A stretch of 64,000 nt of DNA from Silene conica (lineage: Eukaryota; Streptophyta; Magnoliopsida; Caryophyllales; Caryophyllaceae): positions 28,552,203 to 28,616,202 of the forward strand of contig CM055312.2 in assembly GCA_029255685.2 (NCBI GenBank), given 5' to 3'. Made by a program: the position numbers and the translations under genes. The notes beneath the pieces are model-generated. The model saw only the letters and a list, made by a program, of their open reading frames with translations, was not told the DNA's origin and searched no databases. Each line of letters opens with the position of its first letter. Position 1 is the stretch's first letter. Shown piece by piece: positions 46,283 through 56,330 of the stretch.

Positions 46283-49200
46283 GTGCTAAGTTTTATGCCT
46301 AGGGGCGACTCTAATTCCTTGTTGTCAACTTCCGAACCGAAGAGGCTTTTTCGGGCCTTAAGGAGGAAGACCATTGCAAGAGTAAGGATTGCCTCTCAAG
46401 CATCTACTAGCCATAACAACCCCTTTTCACCCGAACCACCAAGCCCCAATCAAAGCATTCCTAGCCCAACATCCGAAAGTTTCGACAATCCGTTTTATCA
46501 ATCACCACCACCATCACCACACGTTCCAAATCACCACCAAATTCATATAATGGCCGCTCTTCGTGATCATAACCGGCCAAATCACAATGACACCACAAAT
46601 CCAATCAACTTTGGTACTCTCGTTCCTCAAAATTTTGAAATACACCCTTCGCAAATGAGTTCTATCGAGAAGAACGCCTTTAGTGGGGCTTCTCACGAAG
46701 ATGCTCATGGGCACTTGAGAAAGTTCAAGGGTAAAGTCGCAATGATAAAGAAAACGGGAGTACCCGAGGAGACATTAAGGCTTATGCTCTTCCCCTATTC
46801 CTTAACCGACAAGGCGGATAGGTGGTTAAATGTGCATGCTCCAAACACATTCACCACATGGGACGACTTGGCAACGACCTTCCTTGCCAAGTACTACCCG
46901 TCCTCTAAGACCGCCATGCTACGGAATGAGATAACTCAATTTCAGCAAGACGAGGGAGAATCTTTGGGAGAAGCTTGGGATAGATACCAAGATTTGCTTG
47001 CTAAGTGTCCCCACCACGGGATACCGACTTGGTACACGACCCAAACCTTTTTTCAGACTCTTCTCCCACGGACGAAAGAAATGGTTAATGCATCGGCAGG
47101 GGGTAGCTTTGACCACTTGACGCATGAGGAGGGAACGGAGCTCATCAAAAAGATCGTTGATTCGGAGGAAAATTATGGTACTCGGGGAAATGTCTTGAGA
47201 AAGAGTAGCAAGTACCCTAGTGAACACCTTTCCAATTCAAAGGCGAACGAGGAAACCAATGCCAAGTTGGACATGTTAACCAAGAAATTGGAAGAATTGA
47301 CTAAGGGCTCCACTAGCAAAGAAACCAAGAGCAATGTCCCGGGGATGTACCAAGTAAATAGTGTTGCCTCATGTGATTTGTGCGGAGGAAATGGGCACAC
47401 ATTTGAAGTATGTGCAAACAACTCAATTGAGGGAAGTGGAAGTGAGGAAGAATTGTATGCTTTCCAAGCATTCAATAATTCTAGAGGGCAAAATACTTTC
47501 AACCCCAATTCAAACTACTATCATCAAGGGATTCGGGGGAGTCCGTACATGAGTTACAAAAGTACCAATGTGTTGAATCCTCATCAAATCCAACAACCTC
47601 AAGTGCAAAACCCCCCCGGTTTTCAACCAAGGGGTGGAAACTTCAATCCGAGGAACAATTTCAACAACAACAATTTCTACCAAGGCAACCAATCTAATCA
47701 AGCCAATCAAGGCTTTCAACAAAGTTTCAATGACCCGAACTTTAATCCCAATTTCCAAAACAACCAAAACCCACAAAATTTCAATCCAAATTTCAACAAC
47801 AACAACCAAAACCACAACCAACACCAAAACCAAAACTTCAACCCACCACCATTTCAAAACAACCCCAATCAAAATCAAAACAACTACAACCACAACCCAC
47901 AAAATCCCAACAACCCAAATTACAACCCAAATTTCAACCAAAACTTTCCATCAAACAATCAAGGCCAAAACTTCAACAATCAAGCTCCGAAAGGCAACTC
48001 CCAAGGCGGGGGTGCAAGGAATGATTATGGGTTCCCCTTGCCCCTCACCAATGTACCTCACCAAGACACGAGTGATTCCCAAGTGGGGAAGTTATTGAAG
48101 CTTGTCAAGAACATGCAAGCAACTCACACCCAAGAGATGGCGAATTTGAAGAGTGCCAATCAAAGGGAGATACGGGAAATGGAGGCTCGAGTTGCCTCTC
48201 AAGCTCTAGCAAATCCTCAAAGGCCACCGGGCGGCTTCCTTGCCCAAGGTCAAAGTTCCAAAGATGCTTCACACAATCACCAAGCACATGCGGTGATCTT
48301 GAGAAGTGGAACGGAGCTAGAGGACCCGTACAAAGACTACAATTATGGTGAAGAGGAGCCTATTTTGGAGCTTGTGAAAGAGAAAGGAAAGGAAGTTGAT
48401 GGTGGCACTTCAAGGGATGATGACTTTTATGTGGAGGACCTCCCTTATGAGGAGAAAGAAGAAGAAGTTATCTTGGAGGAGGTGGATGCTAGACAAGAAG
48501 AGTTGGTTTCACAACCAACTACTAAGGTAACAAGCAAACCAACACCCACCAAGGTACTATCTAACCCTCAACCAACTAGCTTGCCTTATCCTTCAAGGGC
48601 CTTGAAGGGAAAGGAAAACTTCAAGTTCACAAACTTTTGTAAAATGATTGAAAAACTTGAAGTGACTCTTCCCTTCACGGAGGTGATATTGAATATGCCG
48701 ACTTACTCCAAATTTTTAAAAGAAATCTTGTCAGGCAAGAGAACCTTGGGTGACCAAGAAGTAATGGCTATGACGGAGGAGTGTAGTGCGCTTCTCCTCC
48801 AAAAGGAGCCAAAGAAACTTGGTGACCCGGGGAGTTTCTCTATCCCTTGCATAGTCGGTGGCAATCCAATCTCTCGTGCCCTTTGTGATTTAGGAGCTAG
48901 TGTAAGTGTGATCCCTTTGAAAGTTGAAAAAAGAATTGGCTTGAATGATTTAGTTCCCACAAGTATCACCCTTCAATTGGCGGATAGGTCCGTCAAGCGC
49001 CCTTTGGGAGTTCTTGAGGACGTACCCGTCAAGGTGGGTAAGCATTTAATCCCCGCCGATTTTGTTGTCCTTGATATCCCGGAGGATAGCCACACTCCCA
49101 TCATCCTTGGTAGGCCTTTCTTGGCTACCGGAGGCGTCTTGATAGACGTTAAGAATGGGCGGCTCACCTTTAGAGTTGGGGATGACAAAATTGAGTTTAA

Positions 49201-51259
49201 TCTACCTACTATGATGAAAGGTCCAAAGCATGATGAGGCATTTACATTGGACATTGTGGAGCAAGTGGTAAGGGAGATGGTAGAGATGGAAGAAGAGAAG
49301 GAAAGTCACATGGAACAATTATGTGGCATCACAACTTGTGAAGACAAAGAAATGGATGAGAACATTGAGCTAGAAGATGAGGAAGTTGAGAAGGTGGAGG
49401 GGATGCTCCCTCCAAAGGTACAACTCAAAACCCTTCCTCCCTCCCTCAAGTATGCCTTTCTTGGGGAGGGAGAGGCTTACCCGGTGATCATCAATGCCAA
49501 CCTCAATGAGCAACAAGAATCCAAACTCATTTCAACTTTAAAGGATCATAGGAGCTCATTGGGGTATAGCCTTGATGACATCAAGGGGTTAAGCCCGAGC
49601 CTTTGCATGCATAGAATAATTCTTGAGGAAGGGAGTCGACCTAGAGTGGAAGGTCAAAGGAGATTGAACCCGAAAATGGCGGATGTAGTGAAGGGTGAAG
49701 TTCTTAAGTTGCTTGAGGCCGGAATCATATACGAGATCACGGATAGCCGGTGGGTGAGCCTCGTCCATGTTGTCCCCAAGAAGGGGGGTGTAACATTGGT
49801 TACACAAGAGGATGGGACTCTCCTACCGACTCGTCCGGTGACGGGTTGGAGGATGTGTATTGATTACCGCAAGTTGAATGCGGCCACTCTCAAAGACCAT
49901 TTCCCAATCCCCTTCATTGATCAAATGTTAGAGAGACTTGCGGGGCATTCGTACTATTGTTTTCTTGACGGTTATTCCGGGTTTTTTCAAATACCCATTC
50001 ACCCGGAAAACCAAGAGAAAACAACTTTTACATGCCCCCTAGGTGTGTATGCTTATCGGAGGATGCCATTCGGGTTGTGTAATGCACCCGACACCTTTCA
50101 AAGGTGCATGATGGCTATCTTTGCCGATTTTGTAGAGAAGAGTATGGAGGTTTTTATGGATGATTTTAGTGTTCATTGTGATTCTTTTGACCTAGGGCTT
50201 TCTAATCTTGTAAATGTGTTGAAAAGATGTGAGGAGCACAACCTTGTCCTCAATTGGGAAAAGTGCCATTTCATGGTAGAGGAGGGGATTGTGCTTGGTC
50301 ACATAATGTCCAAGAGGGGGATAGAAGTCGATGGTGAAAAAGTGGCGGTCATTGAGAACTTGTCACCCCCCACCAATGTGAAAGGGGTGAGGAGTTTTCT
50401 CGGGCATGCCGGCTTTTACCGGCGTTTTATCAAGGATTTTTCAAAAATTGCCAAGCCATTGACTTCTCTTCTTCTCAAGGATGCTCCCTTTTTGTTTACT
50501 AATGATTGTCTTGAAGCCTTTTCTAGGATCAAAGAAGCACTTGTGACGGCTCCTATTATTCGTGCTCCGGATTGGGGATTGCCTTTTGAGATCATGTGTG
50601 ACGCGTCCGATTTCGCGGTAGGAGCGGTCCTAGGTCAAGTTGTGGATAGGAAACACCACGTGATATACTATTCAAGCAAGACTCTTGAGATGTTGGCAAT
50701 AGTGCATGTCATTGAGAAGTTTAGACAATATCTCATGGGATCTAAAGTGGTGGTGTACTCCGATCACACCGCTTTGAGGCAATTAATGTTGAAGAAGGAT
50801 GCCAAGCCAAGACTCTTGAGATGGGTCCTTTTACTCCAAGAATTTGATCTAGAAATAAGAGACAAGTCGGGGTCGGAGAATGTAGTTGCAGACCACTTGT
50901 CTAGATTGACTTTTGAGGATCATGGTTTGCATGATAAGGATGGACCGATCAATGAATGGTTGCGTGAGGATAGTTTGATGGCAATAGACAATAAGTTGCC
51001 TTGGTTTGCGGATATTGCCAATTATCTAGTTAATGGCTTTATCCCGGAGGAGTTGGAAGCAAGAGATAGGAGAAAATTGAAAGTGGATGCTAAGAGATAT
51101 TTTTGGGATGATCCTTACCTTTTCAAAAAGTGTGGGGATGGACTCTTGAGGAGATGCGTGTCAAAGGAAGAGGGGCTTGAAATTGTGGATATGCTTCACA
51201 ACTCCGCCTATGGAGGGCACTTGGCGGCTTCACGGACTATAGCCAAGGTTCTGTTGTGA
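46283..51259 (+). CDS. E9: Athila-like gag-pol polyprotein, truncated in integrase
   Basis: A single open frame of 1658 codons; translation may start at the first ATG (46283) or four codons later at MPRGDSNS. Gag (about residues 95-290, with YQDLLAKCPHHG) is followed by a zinc knuckle CDLCGGNGHTFEVC (about 361) and an Asn/Gln-rich tract (about 400-570). Protease has ALCDLGASVSVIPL (about 865). Reverse transcriptase has WRMCIDYRKLNAATLKDHFP and FMDDFSV (about 1292). RNase H has MCDASDFAVGAVLG and YSDHTALRQL, but about 14 residues expected between SKTLE and LAIV, including the TTTEKE stretch, are missing. The integrase zinc-finger start (GGHLAASRTIAKVL) is cut by E10 at 51252; the last two residues and stop come from E10. 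Long and clean, but not functional in this form. Confidence 0.92.
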   Translation: MLSFMPRGDSNSLLSTSEPKRLFRALRRKTIARVRIASQASTSHNNPFSPEPPSPNQSIPSPTSESFDNPFYQSPPPSPHVPNHHQIHIMAALRDHNRPNHNDTTNPINFGTLVPQNFEIHPSQMSSIEKNAFSGASHEDAHGHLRKFKGKVAMIKKTGVPEETLRLMLFPYSLTDKADRWLNVHAPNTFTTWDDLATTFLAKYYPSSKTAMLRNEITQFQQDEGESLGEAWDRYQDLLAKCPHHGIPTWYTTQTFFQTLLPRTKEMVNASAGGSFDHLTHEEGTELIKKIVDSEENYGTRGNVLRKSSKYPSEHLSNSKANEETNAKLDMLTKKLEELTKGSTSKETKSNVPGMYQVNSVASCDLCGGNGHTFEVCANNSIEGSGSEEELYAFQAFNNSRGQNTFNPNSNYYHQGIRGSPYMSYKSTNVLNPHQIQQPQVQNPPGFQPRGGNFNPRNNFNNNNFYQGNQSNQANQGFQQSFNDPNFNPNFQNNQNPQNFNPNFNNNNQNHNQHQNQNFNPPPFQNNPNQNQNNYNHNPQNPNNPNYNPNFNQNFPSNNQGQNFNNQAPKGNSQGGGARNDYGFPLPLTNVPHQDTSDSQVGKLLKLVKNMQATHTQEMANLKSANQREIREMEARVASQALANPQRPPGGFLAQGQSSKDASHNHQAHAVILRSGTELEDPYKDYNYGEEEPILELVKEKGKEVDGGTSRDDDFYVEDLPYEEKEEEVILEEVDARQEELVSQPTTKVTSKPTPTKVLSNPQPTSLPYPSRALKGKENFKFTNFCKMIEKLEVTLPFTEVILNMPTYSKFLKEILSGKRTLGDQEVMAMTEECSALLLQKEPKKLGDPGSFSIPCIVGGNPISRALCDLGASVSVIPLKVEKRIGLNDLVPTSITLQLADRSVKRPLGVLEDVPVKVGKHLIPADFVVLDIPEDSHTPIILGRPFLATGGVLIDVKNGRLTFRVGDDKIEFNLPTMMKGPKHDEAFTLDIVEQVVREMVEMEEEKESHMEQLCGITTCEDKEMDENIELEDEEVEKVEGMLPPKVQLKTLPPSLKYAFLGEGEAYPVIINANLNEQQESKLISTLKDHRSSLGYSLDDIKGLSPSLCMHRIILEEGSRPRVEGQRRLNPKMADVVKGEVLKLLEAGIIYEITDSRWVSLVHVVPKKGGVTLVTQEDGTLLPTRPVTGWRMCIDYRKLNAATLKDHFPIPFIDQMLERLAGHSYYCFLDGYSGFFQIPIHPENQEKTTFTCPLGVYAYRRMPFGLCNAPDTFQRCMMAIFADFVEKSMEVFMDDFSVHCDSFDLGLSNLVNVLKRCEEHNLVLNWEKCHFMVEEGIVLGHIMSKRGIEVDGEKVAVIENLSPPTNVKGVRSFLGHAGFYRRFIKDFSKIAKPLTSLLLKDAPFLFTNDCLEAFSRIKEALVTAPIIRAPDWGLPFEIMCDASDFAVGAVLGQVVDRKHHVIYYSSKTLEMLAIVHVIEKFRQYLMGSKVVVYSDHTALRQLMLKKDAKPRLLRWVLLLQEFDLEIRDKSGSENVVADHLSRLTFEDHGLHDKDGPINEWLREDSLMAIDNKLPWFADIANYLVNGFIPEELEARDRRKLKVDAKRYFWDDPYLFKKCGDGLLRRCVSKEEGLEIVDMLHNSAYGGHLAASRTIAKVLL

Positions 51260-52558
51260 ACTAGGTTCCATATATTTTATACTCAAATCTAATGTGAGTT
51301 TAATATATTTAAGTTTAGTCATAAAACTTAATTAGATCTTATGCATGCATGATGATATCATAAGATGTGATAGTCCTTACATTGGTTTTAGAAGGTTTAT
51401 ACTCAATAATCACCTATTATTTGAGTCTTCAAAACCCGGAATCCTCTTGTAACGATCTAACAAAAATCGTCTCCTAAAGGTGCGTATCAAGGACCCGATC
51501 TCAAACTAATACAAATTTTGTTACTAGAAAATTAGTATTAGTATACTAGAAATAATAATAATATTACTCTTAATATTATTAATATGGAAATAATAATTTT
51601 CTTAGTAAAAACTATTTTACTTAAGAAATTATGGAGAATGAGGTTATGTAGTGTGAAGTTAGTGTAAGTATCAACGTACTTAGCAACAACAACTAATATG
51701 CAAAACCCCTTAGTCATTTGTGAGGTGTGTTTGAGTGTATTTAAGGAGCAAAGGTGAGCTTGCTTGCTCACTCTTTGGCCGGCAATCACATGCCGACAAT
51801 GGCCTATGCATGCCTTTCCTTTTCTTACACAAAGGCAAGAATATGCCTTACACTCTTACAATCTTACACATCCACTTACACACTCCATCACAATGCACAC
51901 ACACAACCTCAATCTTTCCCATTGTACACGGCTGAAATGTGGTCTAATATGGACCCATTTTATCTTTGTCAATTGTGTTAATTTGTAACATGTCACACAT
52001 GTCTCATAACACATGACCCAATTTGTTAATTATGCAATTTTAACTATTAGAATTCATAATTTACAAATTTATTACATTTAAATAATAATTCTTATATTTC
52101 GAAATTATTATTGTATAAAAATGTAATATCATAATTTTGATTACAACTCTTTGTAATTTTATGATCAACCGTGTTCATTCTCAATTTAATCGTTTCCTAA
52201 ACGAATAAATAAAACCGTGTAATAAAACTATTTTATTACTCTGACCTTTATTATTATAATCCCATTATAATAATATTCGTCACGTAAAATCATTTCCAAA
52301 TTTCTAGTTATTAATTAATTTGTATCCAATACAATATTAATTAATTATTCCATTGAGACGGAATTCCCTAAAGATCTGACCTTAAGGGATCAACTGATCA
52401 CCACCATCATATGACGATAATGTCAAACTCTAGACAGCCAATCATTATCGGTAAATGTTGATCAGTCGACTTTAAAAGAGTAACACTCCCAGTCGTGTTT
52501 CATTCAAATGAGTTTTAATTATGTCAACACACTATTGTCGAGGACACTTCCTCCAACA
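51252..52558 (-). mobile_element. E10: 3' LTR of a minus-strand Copia element inserted in E9
   Basis: The 1307-bp LTR starts TGTTG within the E9 integrase and ends CAACA. On the minus strand it begins TGTTGGAGGAAGTG right after the polypurine tract GACAAGTGGGAGAT, the usual Copia arrangement. No long frame lies inside. Confidence 0.85.
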
Positions 52559-53261
52559 ATCTCCCACTTGTCCGAGACAAGTGTGTGTCACCAATTCTCT
52601 TGCCCTATTACTATCTCCCACTCAATGCATGGCGTCCTCACAGGTCGTGCCGGCAATTGATTAAAATCTAGAGTGGTTTATCTCGATATGGAGTTATAAC
52701 TACTGACCGGAATTATCTACCATAGATACCTTCCGAGCGTGGCCACGCATTTCTAGTTATTATTCTCCTCAAGTGGCCTAGAGATATTGTTCAACCCTGA
52801 CAAGGGGTGGACAATTCCTAATCGACTTATTCCTTCCGGCTGGCCACAGCCCATCATAACCCAAAATATGTCCTTATAAACCCTAGTTACGAAGGTGTTA
52901 GGACATAAATCAAAGTTAATCTGAAAACTATGCCACCTCAGAGAACAGTCATTAGTCCAAGAATTGACTCATGTGAAACACGATAAATGCTCCCGCCACG
53001 ACCAAGCAGTCTTTTTAATAAGAGTACGCCAGAGCTCTATCAGCGGTCATTAGCCCGGCAAATGTATCTTAACATGTCTATGCCTAGGTGATCGATTAGT
53101 CATCTCGCATGACTCTATGGCAATTGAACTCGCCATCAATCGCATCACACATCCGGTTGCATTGAGATGTCACCTCACTTAAGCAACTAGGGGCGAGGTC
53201 ATGATAATTCAATTCACTTTAATGGGGTTCAATATGGTCTTTGAATATGACATGACCTGGG
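52559..53261 (-). mobile_element. E10: spacer upstream of the 3' LTR, truncated
   Basis: This is the non-coding pol-to-LTR spacer of E10 on the minus strand. It begins with the polypurine tract (52559-52572) and stops at 53262, where E11 LTR sequence starts. The E10 pol genes and 5' LTR are gone. Confidence 0.7.
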
Positions 53262-54705
53262 GTGTAAATAAAAAGGGGGTAGTAAGTCTGGGGTTGTCAA
53301 GGGAGTATACTGGTGGTTGTCGTGGTGGTTACCAACGTCGGTGTCAGCGTCCTTAGGGGCGTTCGTTCCTTATGTTGATCACAGTTTCAGGGTATGCTAG
53401 TGCTGGGGGTGTATTGGGGGTGGTACCATCGGTGACTCGGGGGAGGTCGGTCCAATGGTACCACCGTGGTTTGAGAGGCGAGTGTCAGGGATGGTTCTGG
53501 TGGTTAAGTCGGTGGTTGGCAGTGGCTGGGCTGGTGTCGAGAGGCTGTCAAAGAGTGCGTGGTCAGAAGGTGAGGGTGAGGAGTCAGGTCTGTTTGGGTG
53601 GTTGGTTCAGGTCGCCGGCGGCCGACGAGGGGGCTGCTGGTGGTCGAGTCGGTGAAGGGTGGTTCTGGGTTCAGGCGGTGGTGGTTGTTAGCGGTAGATG
53701 AGGCGTGGCACGGTGGTTAGAGGGCTGTTTATACGGGGGCTGTCACGGGTTGTCACGGGTTGTTACTAAGGTCACTTTTAACGTTTTATTATTATTTTCA
53801 TTATTATTATTATTAATATTATTATTATAGTAAGTTTGGTGTTATTTATATTTATGGGTAATATTTAATGTTGCAAATATGAGCATGACGGTTTTTAGAA
53901 GTTACTATATTTAGAAGTTACTATATTTAGAAAGTTGCTATTTTGGGTAACTTTGTTTGTTGGGGAACTTTCTAAATATAGGAGGTTTCTATAAATAGAA
54001 TGTATGCATATATTACGAGGTTTAGGGAGTTTTATTAATTATATGATATATGTTTAGGTGGAGGTTTTCGCGTGGAACATTTTTAGTAGCTGTTGCACAC
54101 TTGCTTTTATCTTCCGCAGTTTCAAGGTAGGGGAATATTTATATTGGTGGTTGTGAATTGACATGAGAATATCTATCGTATGAATGTTATATTAAGCTGT
54201 GAATATATTATGATTGATTGTTATTATTGATTATTGTGGAGGACGGAGGTTGTGAATCGGGTCTTGTGATAAAGGTCTTGTGATAAGGGACTTGTGATAT
54301 GGCCATGGGAGGTGTGATGTGCTGGGGTGATGTGGAGGAGTTGATTCGGAGGAGATGGAGGAATTGTATATTGTGATATATCATGTTTGATCATATTACC
54401 TACTAAACCTCGTGTTGACCCTGTTGTTTGTTTGTGTGTGTGTCTGCGTTGATCCAATTTATTGGGGAGCAGAATGACAGGTTTAGACTTGTGGATGCTG
54501 GATGGGTGGAGAGGACTTGGATCAGACCTGTCTAGTGATAGCTCAAGCATTTAGTTTTCTTCACACTTAAACTTTAGTTGTGGTTACTTAATAAAGTACT
54601 GTATTTCTTCCTTTGTTATCTACTACCTCGGGTAACCGAGATGGTAACACCCTTGGTTATTTGGAGGGTCCTAGTTCAGGCCTCTAAATAAATGGGGGTG
54701 TTACA
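53262..54705 (+). mobile_element. E11: 5' LTR, 5'-truncated
   Basis: From GTGTAA at 53262 the sequence matches the 3' LTR from 63768 (offset 10506), with about three differences in the overlapping 230 bp. The first ~720 bp of the LTR are absent. It ends GGGGGTGTTACA at 54705, 3 nt before the primer site. A TATA-like stretch is near 53850-53870. Confidence 0.88.
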
Positions 54706-54708
54706 AAG

Positions 54709-54720
54709 TGGTATCAGAGC
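54709..54720 (+). other. E11: primer-binding site (initiator Met tRNA)
   Basis: TGGTATCAGAGC directly follows the LTR. The leader from 54721 to 55199 up to the gag ATG is non-coding. Confidence 0.93.
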
Positions 54721-55199
54721 GAACTATCCTCAGGCCTAACCTAATGAACCTAATGAACATAGGAAGAGTCTAAATAAAATGAACCCCGGGATAGAACTGA
54801 TAGGAGCACGCTAAAGGGGAAGTATGAGTCTGGGGCCCCCTCACACCAAACCATAGGCCCTCTCAGTTTTTCCCGGATACCTGGAGTGAATACGAGCGAA
54901 AAGGGGTAGAATAGGAAGTGATGGAAAATTGTGGTGAAGCTTAATGAAGTGTTATAAGAATCCCTCCGTTACATGAATATGAAAGAAGGATATGCATATA
55001 AGAATTACATGGTTGTTTTACATCAAGTATATGATAATGTGGATATATGCGGTTATGTGACCCCTGAGCCATGTGTAGGAAGCATTGTAATATATACATG
55101 TTAGTTGCATAAATAACCTGATGTTTAAAGGTGATGACCTTAATACGAATGGGTACCCATACTTAAACAGGGACTCATCTTTTCCTTGTTTGTCTTAGA

Positions 55200-56330
55200 A
55201 TGCCTCCAAGAAGAAACAACGCGGCTAATATCACACAGGAAGAGTTAGACTTATTGATAGCTGAGAACGAGGCCTTAAAGGCCAGGCGCATGGATTCTGC
55301 TAAGATGAGTACTATAATCGCAAGGCACAACCCTACACAATTCACCGGGGAAGGGGAACCTCACCTTCTTCGTGAATGGTGTCGGGAGTTCAGCAATTTG
55401 TTCGAACTGATAGACTGTCCAGAAGAGCTGAGAGTGGATCAAGCTGCTCACTATTTGAGGGGTATGGCTGGCGATTGGTGGACGGGAAACAAGGGAGAAA
55501 TTCGAGAGGCTGCCGTCGAGGATGGGATCAATCACGTGGATTGGGTCGCCTTCAAGAGAATCTTGTTCGAAGTTTTTCTACCTGAATTCCAAAAGAGCAA
55601 ATTGAGAGAGGAATTTGAGCTATTTAGGATGACTGATGAGATGTCGGTAGAGGTGTACTACAGAAAGTTTCTTCAGCTGCTGAGCCATGTGGGAGAGATG
55701 GGGATGGATGAGGCAATGCTTGCCATGAAGTTTGAAAGGGGGCTAACCATTGCTGTCAAGAAGAGACTCATTGCTGCACCACCCACCACAGTCCGTGACA
55801 TCTATTTGCGGGCAGGGGCAGCTGAGAGATTAGCTGACATGATCAAGGAGGAAAAGAAGACGAGGGGTGATAAGAGGAAGACGGAGGCCTTAAATGAGGG
55901 CTCTGGGTCGAAAAAGCAGAATTCCCACAGGTATAGTGGTTACTTTAACCACAATACCTCAGCAAGTGCAAAGAACCAGAGTAGTGGTAATTATAGGAGT
56001 GGAGGTACGGGAACCAGTTCTGTGGGCATAGTGTGCTATGGATGTGGAAATACGGAACATAAACAAGCTGTGTGTCGATCGTCGGGCGGAAATCAATCCG
56101 GGGGTTACCGTACTCCAACTTCGGGATACAGTGGGTCCCGCATGAATACTGCAGGCAATGGAGGTTATCGCACTCCTATGTCAGGTTATGGGGGTAATTC
56201 GAGGTCTGGTACTAACAGCAACTACCAGAGGAGTTATAGCAATTACCAAAACCGCTTCCACCAAAACCAGTACCACGGGAGTGGTAGTAACCAGAAGACC
56301 GCAGCTGAAGGCAATCAGCAGTCAGGATAA
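55200..56330 (+). CDS. E11: Gypsy gag (capsid-nucleocapsid), cut at its C-terminus
   Basis: 376 codons from MPPRRNN. This is the structural protein that forms the particle and binds the element's RNA. The capsid part has FTGEGEPHLLREWCREF (about residues 48-64), AAHYLRGMAGDWW (about 85-97) and YYRKFLQLLSHVGEM. A nucleocapsid zinc knuckle CYGCGNTEHKQAVC (about residues 280-293) and a Gly/Ser/Tyr-rich tail follow. The protease that should come next is absent: at about 56326 the sequence switches to Copia (E12), and the stop codon belongs to that junction. The gag domains themselves look intact. Confidence 0.9.
   Translation: MPPRRNNAANITQEELDLLIAENEALKARRMDSAKMSTIIARHNPTQFTGEGEPHLLREWCREFSNLFELIDCPEELRVDQAAHYLRGMAGDWWTGNKGEIREAAVEDGINHVDWVAFKRILFEVFLPEFQKSKLREEFELFRMTDEMSVEVYYRKFLQLLSHVGEMGMDEAMLAMKFERGLTIAVKKRLIAAPPTTVRDIYLRAGAAERLADMIKEEKKTRGDKRKTEALNEGSGSKKQNSHRYSGYFNHNTSASAKNQSSGNYRSGGTGTSSVGIVCYGCGNTEHKQAVCRSSGGNQSGGYRTPTSGYSGSRMNTAGNGGYRTPMSGYGGNSRSGTNSNYQRSYSNYQNRFHQNQYHGSGSNQKTAAEGNQQSG

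Noticed and set aside
47510..48098. Long frames opposite or shifted to E9 gag-pol (143 and 154 codons)
   Set aside because: Shadows created by the AAC/CAA-biased codons of the Asn/Gln-rich tract.
53372..53701. Frame of 109 codons in the E11 LTR
   Set aside because: G-rich LTR sequence, Gly/Val/Trp-rich product without motif, and inside a transcript control region.
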